Positions 18,846-27,814 of a DNA stretch of 40,604 bases are shown here, one piece after another (the stretch's first letter is position 1; each line of letters begins with the position of its first letter). Source of the DNA: Massilia sp. (GTDB lineage Bacteria > Pseudomonadota > Gammaproteobacteria > Burkholderiales > Burkholderiaceae_D); contig JAQGLR010000309.1 of NCBI GenBank assembly GCA_028292765.1, forward strand, positions 1 to 40,604, given 5' to 3'. The translations under genes and the position numbers were made by a program. The notes beneath the pieces were generated by a model. That model was not told where the DNA came from. It did no database searches and saw only the letters and a program-made list of their open reading frames with translations.

Positions 18846-20111
18846 ATGGACATTACCGACTACATGCACACCCTGGGCCGCAACGCCCGCGCGGCGTCGC
18901 GCGCGATGGCGCGGGCCGATGGCGCCACGCGCAACCGCGCGCTGCTCCTGATCGCCGACGCCATCGAGCGTGACGGCGCCGACCTCTCTGCCGCCAACGA
19001 ACGCGACCTCGACGCCGCCCGCACGGCCGGCCTGGCCCCGGCGCTGCTCGACCGCCTGGCGCTGTCCCCAAGCGCGATCGTCACCATGGTCGACGGCCTG
19101 CGCCAGATCGCCGCGCTGCCCGACCCGATCGGCGAAATCTCGAACATGAAATCCCGGCCGAGCGGCATCCAGGTCGGCCAGATGCGCGTGCCGCTGGGCG
19201 TGATCGGCATCATCTATGAGGCGCGCCCGAACGTGACGGTGGACGCGGCGGGCCTGTGCATCAAGAGCGGCAACGCGGCGATCCTGCGCGGCGGCTCCGA
19301 AGCCATCCACTGCAACCGGGCGCTGGCGAAACTGGTCACCGAAGGCTTGAGGGAGGCCGGCCTGCCGGTCGACGCGGTGCAGGTCGTGGACACGGTCGAC
19401 CGCGCCGCCGTCGGCACGCTCATCACGATGCCGCAATACGTGGACGTGATCGTGCCGCGCGGGGGAAAAGGCCTGATCGCGCGCCTGATCGAGGAAGCGA
19501 CGGTCCCGATGATCAAGCACCTGGACGGCATCTGCCACGTCTACATCGACGACAAGGCCGACCTCGCAAAGGCGCTGCCGATTGCCTTCAACGCCAAATG
19601 CCACCGTTACGGCACCTGCAACACGATGGAAACGCTGCTGGTGGCGCGCGCGGTCGCCCCGGCCGTGCTGCCGCAACTGGCCGCGCTCTATCAAGCCGAA
19701 CAGGTCGAGCTGCGCGCCGACGAGGAGGCGCAGGCGATCCTGGCCGGCTACCCGCACCTGGCGGCAGCCGTCGAGGAAGACTGGAGCACCGAATACCTGG
19801 CGCCCATCCTGGCGGTGAAGGTAGTGGCGGGCATCGAGGAAGCGATGGACCACATCGACCGCTATTCGTCGAAGCACACGGAAGCGATCGTCACCGAAGA
19901 CTACAGCGCGGCCTTGCGTTTCCTGCGCGAGGTGGATTCGGCCTCGGTGATGGTGAACGCCTCGACGCGTTTTGCCGATGGCTTCGAGTATGGCCTGGGC
20001 GCCGAGATCGGCATCTCGAACGACAAGCTGCACGCGCGCGGGCCGGTCGGGCTGGAAGGGCTCACTTCACTCAAGTACGTCGTGTTCGGTCACGGCGAGG
20101 TACGCAACTAA
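18846..20111 (+). CDS. proA: Glutamate-5-semialdehyde dehydrogenase ProA
   Basis: NADPH-dependent reduction of gamma-glutamyl phosphate to glutamate semialdehyde, the second step of proline synthesis. 421 aa. ALDH-like motifs are complete: [53 protein letters not shown], and the catalytic cysteine in [14 protein letters not shown] (Cys258). The C-terminal [31 protein letters not shown] is standard. The partner proB is not in the window. Confidence 0.97.
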   Translation: MDITDYMHTLGRNARAASRAMARADGATRNRALLLIADAIERDGADLSAANERDLDAARTAGLAPALLDRLALSPSAIVTMVDGLRQIAALPDPIGEISNMKSRPSGIQVGQMRVPLGVIGIIYEARPNVTVDAAGLCIKSGNAAILRGGSEAIHCNRALAKLVTEGLREAGLPVDAVQVVDTVDRAAVGTLITMPQYVDVIVPRGGKGLIARLIEEATVPMIKHLDGICHVYIDDKADLAKALPIAFNAKCHRYGTCNTMETLLVARAVAPAVLPQLAALYQAEQVELRADEEAQAILAGYPHLAAAVEEDWSTEYLAPILAVKVVAGIEEAMDHIDRYSSKHTEAIVTEDYSAALRFLREVDSASVMVNASTRFADGFEYGLGAEIGISNDKLHARGPVGLEGLTSLKYVVFGHGEVRN

Positions 20112-20149
20112 GCGCAGCTGAACACCAATAAAAACCCACAAGGAACCGC

Positions 20150-20563
20150 ATGTACCTCTGGATCAAAGCCTTCCACATCATCTTCATCGCCTCCTGGTTC
20201 GCCGGCCTGTTCTACCTGCCGCGCATCTACGTCAACCTGGCGCAGGAGACCGAGGGCGCTGCCACCGCGCGCCTGCTCGGCATGGCGCGGCGGCTGTACC
20301 GGTTCACGACGATCCTGGCGCTGCCGGCGGTGCTGCTGGGCCTCTGGCTATGGCTGGGCTTCGACATCAAGGGCGGCTGGCTGCATGCGAAGCTGGCGCT
20401 GGTGGTGCTGGCGATCGGCTACCATCATGCCTGTGGCTCGCTCCTCAAAAAATTCGAGCGCGGCGCGAACGTGCGCAGCCACACGTGGTATCGCTGGTTC
20501 AACGAAGTGCCGGTGGTGTTGCTGGCCTTGATCGTGATCCTGGTGGTGGTGAAGCCGTTCTGA
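20150..20563 (+). CDS. hemJ: HemJ/CopD-family membrane protein, likely protoporphyrinogen oxidase
   Basis: 137 aa with four predicted transmembrane segments. It has the HemJ (UPF0093) pattern: KAFHIIFIASWFAGLFYLPRIYV with the N-terminal histidine, LHAKLALVVLAIGYHH with conserved Lys and His, and RWFNEVPVVLLALIVILVVVKPF. HemJ oxidises protoporphyrinogen IX to protoporphyrin IX in heme synthesis in bacteria without HemG or HemY. Databases often call such genes CopD family; length and motifs favour HemJ. It starts 38 bp after proA and is followed by a strong terminator. Confidence 0.82.
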   Translation: MYLWIKAFHIIFIASWFAGLFYLPRIYVNLAQETEGAATARLLGMARRLYRFTTILALPAVLLGLWLWLGFDIKGGWLHAKLALVVLAIGYHHACGSLLKKFERGANVRSHTWYRWFNEVPVVLLALIVILVVVKPF

Positions 20564-20570
20564 ATTCCCA

Positions 20571-20611
20571 TGGCCGCAAGCGGAGGCGCTTGTGGCCACC
20601 ATCTTTTTTTT
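20571..20611 (+). terminator. Intrinsic terminator after hemJ
   Basis: TGGCCGCAAGCG (20571-20582) pairs with CGCTTGTGGCCA (20587-20598), one G-U pair, 4-nt loop, followed by eight T at 20604-20611. It probably ends the proA-hemJ transcript; the next gene starts 23 bp further on. Confidence 0.85.
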
Positions 20612-20634
20612 ACTAACGGACAAAGGGTACTCCC

Positions 20635-21852
20635 ATGACCTCCTATTTTTGCCCATGCCCGCGCGGCATGGAAGCGGCGCTTGCCGAAGAAATCGCCGAG
20701 ATCGCAGAGCAGCACAGCAGCACGCTGAAGGTCCACAACCAGGTGCCGGGCGGCGTGCACTGCTCGGGCACGCTCGTCGATTCCTACCGCATCAACCTGC
20801 ACTCGCGCATTGCCTCGCGCGTGCTGATGCGGATGGGCCAGCGCAGCTACTCGACCGAAAACGACATCTACGACCTCGTGCTCGAGCAGCCGTGGGAAGA
20901 CTGGTTCGGCGTCGACCACACGATCCGCGTCGACGTCACCGCCGTCAAGTCGCCTTTGCGCAGCCTCGAATTCACGACGCTCAAGATCAAGGACGCGATC
21001 TGCGACCGCTTCCGCGACCAGTTCAACAAGCGCCCCTCGGTCGACACCCGCGAGCCGGACATGCGCATCGTCGGTTTCCTCGACCAGCGCAACTTCATCA
21101 TCTACCTCGACACCTCGGGCGAAGCGCTGTTCAAGCGCGGCTGGCGCGAGGAGACGGGCGACGCGCCGCTGCGCGAGAACCTGGCGGCCGGCATGCTGCG
21201 CGTGGCGGGCTGGAAGCCGGGCACGCCGCTGTTCGACCCGATGTGCGGTTCGGGCACGATCCTGATCGAGGCCGCGCAAATCGTGCAGGGCATCCCGGCC
21301 GGCGCGCGGCGCCGCTTCGCCTTTGAAAAATTCGCCGATTTCGACCGCGAAGCCTGGCAGGAGATGAAGGCCGCGATCAAGGCAAACCCGCTGCCGCCAG
21401 AGCCCACCATTTTCGGTTCCGACATCTCGGGCGACATGGTCGAGATGACGCGCCATAACCTGAAAATCGCCGGCATCCTGTTCGAGGTGCCGCTCAAGCA
21501 GATCGAGGCGCAGCACGTCAGCCCGCCGGTCGACGGACCGGGCATCCTGCTGACCAACCCGCCGTACGGCGAACGGATCGGCGTGCGCGGCGATAGGGCG
21601 ATGGCGCCGGACGACATGGCGGTGTCGTTCTATTCGGCGCTGGGCACCACGCTCAAGCAGCGTTTCGCCGGCTGGACCGTGTTCCTGTTCACGGCCGACC
21701 TGTCGCTGCCCAAGCTGCTGCGCCTGAAGGAAGCGCGCAAGACGCCGTTCTTCAACGGCGCGCTCGAATGCCGCCTGTTCCGCTTCGACATGGTGGCCGG
21801 CTACAACCGCCGCGAGGAAGCCAAGCCGAAGCCGGGCTTGCCGCAGGACTAA
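20635..21852 (+). CDS. THUMP-domain class I SAM-dependent RNA methyltransferase (RlmL-like)
   Basis: 405 aa. N-terminal THUMP domain (YFCPCPRGMEAALAEEI, VHCSGTLVDSYRINLHSRIASRVLMR), then a Rossmann methyltransferase domain: DPMCGSGTILIEAA (SAM binding), FGSDISGDMV, and the catalytic NPPYGERI motif of base N2/N6-methylating enzymes. This matches the N-terminal RlmL half of E. coli RlmKL, which makes m2G2445 in 23S rRNA. The RlmK half is absent, so it is a monofunctional version. It lies directly after a terminator, and the transporter gene begins 5 bp later. Confidence 0.88.
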   Translation: MTSYFCPCPRGMEAALAEEIAEIAEQHSSTLKVHNQVPGGVHCSGTLVDSYRINLHSRIASRVLMRMGQRSYSTENDIYDLVLEQPWEDWFGVDHTIRVDVTAVKSPLRSLEFTTLKIKDAICDRFRDQFNKRPSVDTREPDMRIVGFLDQRNFIIYLDTSGEALFKRGWREETGDAPLRENLAAGMLRVAGWKPGTPLFDPMCGSGTILIEAAQIVQGIPAGARRRFAFEKFADFDREAWQEMKAAIKANPLPPEPTIFGSDISGDMVEMTRHNLKIAGILFEVPLKQIEAQHVSPPVDGPGILLTNPPYGERIGVRGDRAMAPDDMAVSFYSALGTTLKQRFAGWTVFLFTADLSLPKLLRLKEARKTPFFNGALECRLFRFDMVAGYNRREEAKPKPGLPQD

Positions 21853-21857
21853 GCGTA

Positions 21858-23138
21858 ATGCTGCCACCGACCGATCCCGACCTGCTGCCGAAAGACCCCG
21901 TCATCCCGGTGCCGCTGCCGGCGCCGCACAAGATCGTCATGCTGTCGGCCGGTGGGCTGGCGATGCTGCTCGCCGCGCTGGCGATGCTGGGGCCGTTCTC
22001 GATCGACGCCTACCTGCCGGCCTTCCCGCAGATCCAGGCCGACCTGCGCGCCACGTCCCTTGAGGTGCAGCAGACCCTGACCGCCTACATGCTGGCGTTT
22101 TCCGGCATGGTGCTGTGGCACGGCGCGCTGTCGGACGCCTTCGGACGGCGCAACGTGATCCTGGTCGCCCTGGCCGTGTTCGCGATCGGCACCCTGGGCT
22201 GCGCGGCCGCCTCCACCGTGCATTACCTGTGGGTGTTCCGCATCATGCAGGGGGTCTCGGCCGGGGCCGGGGTCGTGGTCGGGCGCGCCATCATCCGCGA
22301 CTTGTATTCCGATGCGCCGGCGGCGCGCTTGCTGTCGATGGTGACGATGATCTTCTCGATCGCGCCGGCCCTGGCGCCCGTGCTGGGTGGCTGGATCGTC
22401 ACCTGGTTCGACTGGCGTGCGATTTTCCTGGCGCTGTGCGGCTATACGGCCGTGCTGGGCTGGGTGTGCTGGAAGCACCTGCCGGAAACCGTGCCTCCGG
22501 GCCAGCGCCAGCCGTTCAACCCGCGCTTCCTGGCGCAGAGCTACAGCGCCATCTTCGGTTCCGTCCTGTTCCACCTGAAGGCCGGCATCACGGCGCTGAA
22601 CTTCGCCGGACTGTTCCTCTACATTACCGCCTCGCCGGTGCTGCTGCCCGTGCACCTGGGGCTCGGTCCGTCGGAATTTGCCTGGTTGTTCGTGCCGACC
22701 GTGAGCGGCATCTTCCTCGGTTCGATGGCCGCCAACCGCATGGCCGGCAAGCAGAGCTTCGCACGCCAGATCTGGATGGGCTTCGGCTTCATGCTCAGCG
22801 CCGTCGCCTTCAACGTCGGCTACCACCTGTTCCAGCCGCCGGCCTTGCCGTGGACGGTGCTGCCGATGTTCGTCTTCACCTTCGGCAGCTCGCTGATTTC
22901 GCCAGGGGCGACGCTGCTCGCGCTCGACCTGTTCCCGCATATCCGCGGCACCGCCGCGTCCTGCCAGTCGTTCATCACGACGCTGCTCGGGGCGATCGTG
23001 GCCGGCGTGATTTCGCCGGCGCTGTCGCATTCGGTGCTGGCGCTGGCCCTGGGCCAGGCCGGTTTCGCCGTGCTCTCGCTGGTGCTGTGGCTGGTTGCCC
23101 GCCAGTACCGCCGGGTCAAGGAGCGCAACGGCGCGTAA
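21858..23138 (+). CDS. Bcr/CflA-family multidrug efflux transporter (MFS)
   Basis: 426 aa, twelve predicted membrane segments. MFS motifs include SIDAYLPAFPQIQADL in TM1, LSDAFGRRNVILVAL (motif A, loop 2-3), FRIMQGVSAGAGVVVGRAIIRDLY (TM4 region), and SIAPALAPVLGGWIVTWFDWRAIF (motif C, TM5) typical of DHA1 drug:proton antiporters of the Bcr/CflA type. The start ATG 21858 is 5 bp after the methyltransferase stop codon; a short cytoplasmic Pro-rich head comes first. Bcr-like transporters export bicyclomycin, sulfonamides and similar compounds; the real substrate is unknown. Confidence 0.87.
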   Translation: MLPPTDPDLLPKDPVIPVPLPAPHKIVMLSAGGLAMLLAALAMLGPFSIDAYLPAFPQIQADLRATSLEVQQTLTAYMLAFSGMVLWHGALSDAFGRRNVILVALAVFAIGTLGCAAASTVHYLWVFRIMQGVSAGAGVVVGRAIIRDLYSDAPAARLLSMVTMIFSIAPALAPVLGGWIVTWFDWRAIFLALCGYTAVLGWVCWKHLPETVPPGQRQPFNPRFLAQSYSAIFGSVLFHLKAGITALNFAGLFLYITASPVLLPVHLGLGPSEFAWLFVPTVSGIFLGSMAANRMAGKQSFARQIWMGFGFMLSAVAFNVGYHLFQPPALPWTVLPMFVFTFGSSLISPGATLLALDLFPHIRGTAASCQSFITTLLGAIVAGVISPALSHSVLALALGQAGFAVLSLVLWLVARQYRRVKERNGA

Positions 23139-23248
23139 GAACACGGGCGAAGCACCTGCCTTATGCATCTCACATAGGTTTTTATACAAAAAACCGTACC
23201 CTGTATGCATCAATTTCCCGGTATAGGACAGACTTTTGATTGAAAGTA

Positions 23249-23277
23249 TTGTTCCTAATCAGAAATGTATATATGCT
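23249..23277 (+). promoter_or_regulatory. Sigma-70-type promoter for the signalling operon
   Basis: -35 TTGTTC (23249-23254), 17-bp spacer, -10 TATGCT (23272-23277) in an AT-rich stretch (about 23160-23340) in otherwise GC-rich DNA. It would give a leader of about 130 nt before ATG 23413. The leader holds the palindrome GAAAGCTTTC. The 274-bp gap has no gene. Confidence 0.6.
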
Positions 23278-23412
23278 AAGACGAGTTTTTAACAATGGAA
23301 CAAAGAAAGAAAGCTTTCTCTTTTCCAAAGATTGCTTGAATGTCATGTCGTGGTAGCCCCGCCGGGAGCGCCACCCCGCAACCTTCGTTTAGTGGCGTCC
23401 TCGCTTGAGACA

Positions 23413-25572
23413 ATGCATCAACCAGACCAGGATATCCGCAATCGCCTGCTGATCGCCCGCTTGCCGGCGATGCCGCAGATACTCATCAAGCTGCTCGGGC
23501 ACCTGCAGGCCGACGACCTCGGCATGCCCGAGCTGGCGGCCCTGATCGCGAACGACGCCGGCATCACCGGCAAGCTGCTGGCCGTGGCCAGCAGCTCGGC
23601 CTACCAGCGCAACGGCCGCGGCGCGAACCTCGAGCAGTCGCTCGTTGCGCTCGGCACCGACATGATCAAGACGCTGGTGATCAGCGACTCGGTCTTCCAG
23701 ACTTTCAGCAGCTTCCCGCATTCCGGCAGCACCGACCTGCGCGCCTTCTGGAAGCGCTCGCTGGCAGCCGCCGTGTTCGCGCGCGACATCGCGCGCCGCA
23801 TCGACTATCCGCACCTCGAGGAAGCCTATCTGGCCGGCCTCTTGCACAACGTCGGGCGCCTGGCCCTGCTGGCCACCGCACCGAAGGAATACGCTTTTAA
23901 CTTCACCGCGCGCGACGACGAAGACCTGTGCGCGGTCGAGCAGCGCACGCTGCAGATCACCCACGCCGAAGCCGGCGCCTGGCTGGTCGAGCGCTGGCAG
24001 CTCGACTCCTTCATGGCCGACGCCGTGCTGTACCACCACGAGACGAGCGAGCGCCTGGTGGCGGCGCATCCATTGATCCGCATCGTGCGGACGGCGCACG
24101 TGATGGCCTGCCATGCGGACGACCATCACACACTGCTTGATGCCGCGGCGCTGTGCGGCATCGAGGAGGGCGAACTCGACGCCATGCTGGCATCGGGCGC
24201 GCGCCAGGTCGACAAGGCCGCCGCCCACCTCGGCATCGATCTCGCCGGCGCCGACGACATCCCGACCCCGCCGGCGTATGCCGCGCCGCTGCTGGACCCG
24301 GTCCAGCAGCGCCTGTCGGAAGAGGTGCGCAACCTGGTGCTGGTGTCCGAAGTCGGCCAGACCTTCGCACGCCAGCAGGGAGAAAGCGGCCTGCTCGAAT
24401 CGATGACGCGCTCGGCGCGCATCCTGTTCGATTTCGATAACACCGTGATCCTGCTCGAGAACCCGACCGGACAGACGCTGGTGGGCGCACCCAGTGCGAC
24501 CACGGGACGTATCGCCGAATTCACCATCCCGCTGGTCAAGGGAGGGCGGGTAGCCGAGTCCGTGCACCAGCGGCGCACCGCGTATATCCGGCGCGACGCC
24601 GAAGCCCTCGCCCTGCCCGAGGAGCAGTTGCTGCGCATGCTCGGCACCGAGGGCATGGTCTGCCTGCCCCTGGTCGCGGGCGGGCGTTGCCTCGGCGTGA
24701 TGGTCGGCGGGATCCAGGCGTGGCAGCTCGCCGATTGCCAGAAACGCGAGCGCTTCCTCCAGGCATTCGGCGCCCAGGCCGCGACCGCGCTGGAGACCGC
24801 GCTTTCCGAGCGCGGCAACGCGCGCCGCCAGCTGGCCAGCGTCGCCGAGGAATACCGCGAAGCGTCGCGCCGCGTGGTGCATGAGGTGAACAACCCGCTG
24901 TCGATTATCAAGAATTACCTGAGTGTCCTCGACAGCAAACTCGCGCGCCAGGAGCCGGTCGCCACCGAAATGTCGGTCCTGAACGAAGAGATCGACCGCG
25001 TCGGCCAGCTGATCGGCAGCCTGGCCGAGATCCAGCCGATGAGCACCGGCCCGCGTCCGCTCGACGTGGCCAAGGTCGTCGACGACGTGGTGCGCCTGTT
25101 CCGCGCCGGCCAGTTCGTCCCGGGCAGCGTGCAGATCGCCACCACCATGAACGACGACGCGCGCCTGGTCGAGGGCGAGGCCGACCTGCTCAAGCAGATC
25201 CTGGTGAACCTCGTCAAGAATGCGGTCGAGGCGCTGGGCGAGGTCGGCGGCGGGCGCATCGAGATCGTCAACCGCGGCCATGTCCACCGCGAGCGCAAGC
25301 TGTACCTGGAACTGGCCGTGACCGATACCGGTCCGGGCCTGTCGCCGGAAGTGATGGCCAACCTGTTCTCGGCGGTGCGCAGCACCAAGGAAGGCGCGCA
25401 CCGCGGCCTGGGCCTGTCGATCGTCCACGGCCTCGTGAAGAAGCTGGGTGGCCAGATCGCCTGCCGCAGCGGCCGGGGCGGCACTGCATTCGAAATCCTG
25501 CTGCCGGCCTGGTCCGGCGCCAGCACCAACCCGGCGCCGGCCCTCCCGGCGCGCGCAATCGGTTCAGTATGA
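23413..25572 (+). CDS. HDOD-GAF-histidine kinase hybrid sensor
   Basis: 719 aa, no membrane segment, so cytoplasmic. Residues ~10-270 are an HDOD domain (LIARLPAMPQILIKLLGHL, GLLHNVGRLALLAT, YHHETSER); in typical HD hydrolases LLHN would be LLHD, in keeping with the catalytically altered HDOD group. Residues ~330-480 look like a GAF sensor (LESMTRSARILFDFDNTVILLE, VCLPLVAGGRCLGVMVGG). Then a kinase core: His490 in VVHEVNNPLSIIKNYL, N box NLVKNAVEAL, DTGPGLSP, GLGLSIVHGLVKKLGGQI. ATG 23413 is chosen because the open frame upstream to 23332 encodes no conserved sequence. Next gene, 7 bp on, is a response regulator with GGDEF-EAL domains, the probable phosphorylation partner. Confidence 0.85.
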   Translation: MHQPDQDIRNRLLIARLPAMPQILIKLLGHLQADDLGMPELAALIANDAGITGKLLAVASSSAYQRNGRGANLEQSLVALGTDMIKTLVISDSVFQTFSSFPHSGSTDLRAFWKRSLAAAVFARDIARRIDYPHLEEAYLAGLLHNVGRLALLATAPKEYAFNFTARDDEDLCAVEQRTLQITHAEAGAWLVERWQLDSFMADAVLYHHETSERLVAAHPLIRIVRTAHVMACHADDHHTLLDAAALCGIEEGELDAMLASGARQVDKAAAHLGIDLAGADDIPTPPAYAAPLLDPVQQRLSEEVRNLVLVSEVGQTFARQQGESGLLESMTRSARILFDFDNTVILLENPTGQTLVGAPSATTGRIAEFTIPLVKGGRVAESVHQRRTAYIRRDAEALALPEEQLLRMLGTEGMVCLPLVAGGRCLGVMVGGIQAWQLADCQKRERFLQAFGAQAATALETALSERGNARRQLASVAEEYREASRRVVHEVNNPLSIIKNYLSVLDSKLARQEPVATEMSVLNEEIDRVGQLIGSLAEIQPMSTGPRPLDVAKVVDDVVRLFRAGQFVPGSVQIATTMNDDARLVEGEADLLKQILVNLVKNAVEALGEVGGGRIEIVNRGHVHRERKLYLELAVTDTGPGLSPEVMANLFSAVRSTKEGAHRGLGLSIVHGLVKKLGGQIACRSGRGGTAFEILLPAWSGASTNPAPALPARAIGSV

Positions 25573-25579
25573 GGTCATG

Positions 25580-27805
25580 ATGAACGAGTACAGCGCCAGC
25601 GGCGAACCGGCCGGACATGCCGACTTTGAAGACCAGCCACGCCTGCTGCTCGTCGACGACGAGCCACGCCTGCTGGCTTCCCTCCACGAACTGCTGCGCG
25701 ACCGCGGCTTCCACCTGACCACGGCCAGCTCCGGCGCCGAGGCGATTGCCCACCTGTCGCGCTTCCGTTTCGACCTGGTCCTGCTCGACCTGCGCCTGCC
25801 CGACATCGGCGGCCACGAGATCATGGACTTCATGAACGAGCGCGGGGTCGACGCCGACGTGATCGTGATGAGCGGCGAAGTGGGGATCGAGGCGGCCATC
25901 GGGGCGCTCAAGCGCGGCGCCTACGATTACCTGCGCAAGCCCTACAGCCGCGAGGAGTTGATGAAGACGGTCGGCAACGCGCTCGAGCAGCGGCGCCTGG
26001 CCAGCGCCAACCTGCGCATCGCGAACCAGCTGGAAAACTCCGAGAAGATGTACCGCTACCTGGTCGACAGCTCGCCGGACATCATCTACACGCTCAACCA
26101 CGAAGGCCGCTTCACCTTCGTCAACGACCGCGCGTACCAGTTATTGGGGTTCTCGCGCGATGTGCTGATCGGCAAGCATTATTCGATCCTGGTGCACGAC
26201 GAAGACCTCGAGCGCGCGCGCTATGTCTTCAACGAGCGCCGCGTCGACGAACGCGCCTCGCGCAACGTCGAACTGCGGCTGAAGTGCAGGGGAGCCAGAA
26301 GCAATAGCGGCGAGCGCACCTTCAACAACACCCTGATGACGATTTCGCTGAACTCGATCGGCATGCACGTGCCCGACGGCGAAGTGAGGAAACTCGAGTT
26401 CTTCGGCACCTACGGCGTGGCGCGCGACATCACCGACCGCAAGCGCGCCGAGGAAGTCATCTCCTACCAGGCCTACCACGACATCCTGACCGACCTGCCG
26501 AACCGGATCCTGTTCAAGGACCGCCTGGGCCTGGCCGTGATCCAGGCCAAGCGCAAGCAGACCGAACTGGCCGTGATGTTCATCGACCTGGACCGGTTCA
26601 AGCTCGTGAACGACACGCTTGGCCACGTGAAGGGCGACGAGCTGCTGCAGCAGGCGGCGGTGCGCCTGAAGGACTGCCTGCGCCGCGGCGACACGATCGC
26701 GCGCCAGGGCGGCGACGAATTCACGATCGTGCTGCCCGAGCTGCGCGACCGCGACGACGCGCGCATCATCGCCGACAAGTTTTTGGAGAGCCTGCAGCGT
26801 CCGTTCGACCTCGACGGCCACGAAGTGCACATCTCGGCCTCGATCGGCATTGCGATCTACCCCGGCGACGGCGAGTCGATCGACGAGCTGCTGCGCCATG
26901 CCGACATCGCGATGTACCAGGTGAAAGCCCTGGGCAAGAACGGCCACAGTTTTTATCACGACTCGATGCTCGACGTGTCGCACCAGAAGATCGCGCTGGA
27001 GCAGGCGCTGCGCCGCGCGCTCGAGCACAACGAGCTGGAGATGTATTACCAGCCGCAGATCGACTCCACGAGCGGGCGCATCATCGGCGCCGAAGCGCTG
27101 ATGCGCTGGAACCACCCGACGCGCGGGCTGCTGTCGGCCGGCGAATTCCTGCCCTTCGCCGAAGAGAACGGCCTGATGCTGCCGATATCGGACTGGATGA
27201 TCGGCGCGCTGTGCCGCGACATGCTGCAGTGGAACCTGGCCAGCGGCCAGGAAGTCAAACTGTCGCTGAACCTGTCGCCCCAATACCTCGACCGCGGCGA
27301 CTTCTTCGAGAAGATGCGCGGGGCGCTGGTGCGCTACGGGATTTCGCCGGCCCAGATCGAGGTCGAGATCACCGAGAACATCTGCATCCGCAATCCGCAG
27401 TACGCGATCGAGCAGCTGAACAAGCTGTGCCAGCTCGGCGTGTCGGTGGCGATCGACGACTTCGGCACCGGCTACTCCTCGCTGTCCTACCTGCACCGCT
27501 TCCCGATCCACACGATGAAGATCGACCAGTCCTTCGTGCAGGAGATCCACGACGCGCACGGGCACTACCCGGTGATCCTGGCGATCATCTCGATCGCGCG
27601 CGGCCTGAACCTGAACCTGGTGGCCGAGGGCGTCGAGACGGAGATCCAGGCCGATTACCTGCGCGCCAACGGCTGCGAGACGATGCAGGGCTACCTGTTC
27701 CACCGCCCGATTTCGCTCTCCAGCTTCATTGGCGTGCTGCGTGCGCAGGTACCCGCGAGCGTGGTGGCGCCGCCGGCCCCTGTCGTGCTCGCACTGCGCG
27801 CTTGA
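25580..27805 (+). CDS. Response regulator with PAS-GGDEF-EAL output (cyclic di-GMP)
   Basis: 741 aa. A REC domain (~25-140) carries acidic DD in LLLVDDEPR, the phospho-acceptor Asp70 in LLDLRLPD, and Lys in YLRKPYS. A PAS domain (~155-290) follows, then GGDEF with intact motif at 377-381 preceded by an RxxD inhibitory site (RRGD), then EAL with EAL at 505-507 and further conserved residues (ITENI, DDFGTGYSSL, KIDQSF, EGVE). Both catalytic cores look intact, so it may make and degrade cyclic di-GMP. Start: ATG 25580 has GAGG 5 nt upstream; ATG 25577 is too near. The preceding kinase gene ends 7 bp earlier. The output direction cannot be read from sequence. Confidence 0.9.
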   Translation: MNEYSASGEPAGHADFEDQPRLLLVDDEPRLLASLHELLRDRGFHLTTASSGAEAIAHLSRFRFDLVLLDLRLPDIGGHEIMDFMNERGVDADVIVMSGEVGIEAAIGALKRGAYDYLRKPYSREELMKTVGNALEQRRLASANLRIANQLENSEKMYRYLVDSSPDIIYTLNHEGRFTFVNDRAYQLLGFSRDVLIGKHYSILVHDEDLERARYVFNERRVDERASRNVELRLKCRGARSNSGERTFNNTLMTISLNSIGMHVPDGEVRKLEFFGTYGVARDITDRKRAEEVISYQAYHDILTDLPNRILFKDRLGLAVIQAKRKQTELAVMFIDLDRFKLVNDTLGHVKGDELLQQAAVRLKDCLRRGDTIARQGGDEFTIVLPELRDRDDARIIADKFLESLQRPFDLDGHEVHISASIGIAIYPGDGESIDELLRHADIAMYQVKALGKNGHSFYHDSMLDVSHQKIALEQALRRALEHNELEMYYQPQIDSTSGRIIGAEALMRWNHPTRGLLSAGEFLPFAEENGLMLPISDWMIGALCRDMLQWNLASGQEVKLSLNLSPQYLDRGDFFEKMRGALVRYGISPAQIEVEITENICIRNPQYAIEQLNKLCQLGVSVAIDDFGTGYSSLSYLHRFPIHTMKIDQSFVQEIHDAHGHYPVILAIISIARGLNLNLVAEGVETEIQADYLRANGCETMQGYLFHRPISLSSFIGVLRAQVPASVVAPPAPVVLALRA

Positions 27806-27814
27806 CCATTCGCC

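Noticed and set aside
23177-23195. Terminator after the MFS gene (GGTTTTT...AAAAACC)
   Set aside because: The stem is almost wholly A/T and has no T-run after it; too weak to call.
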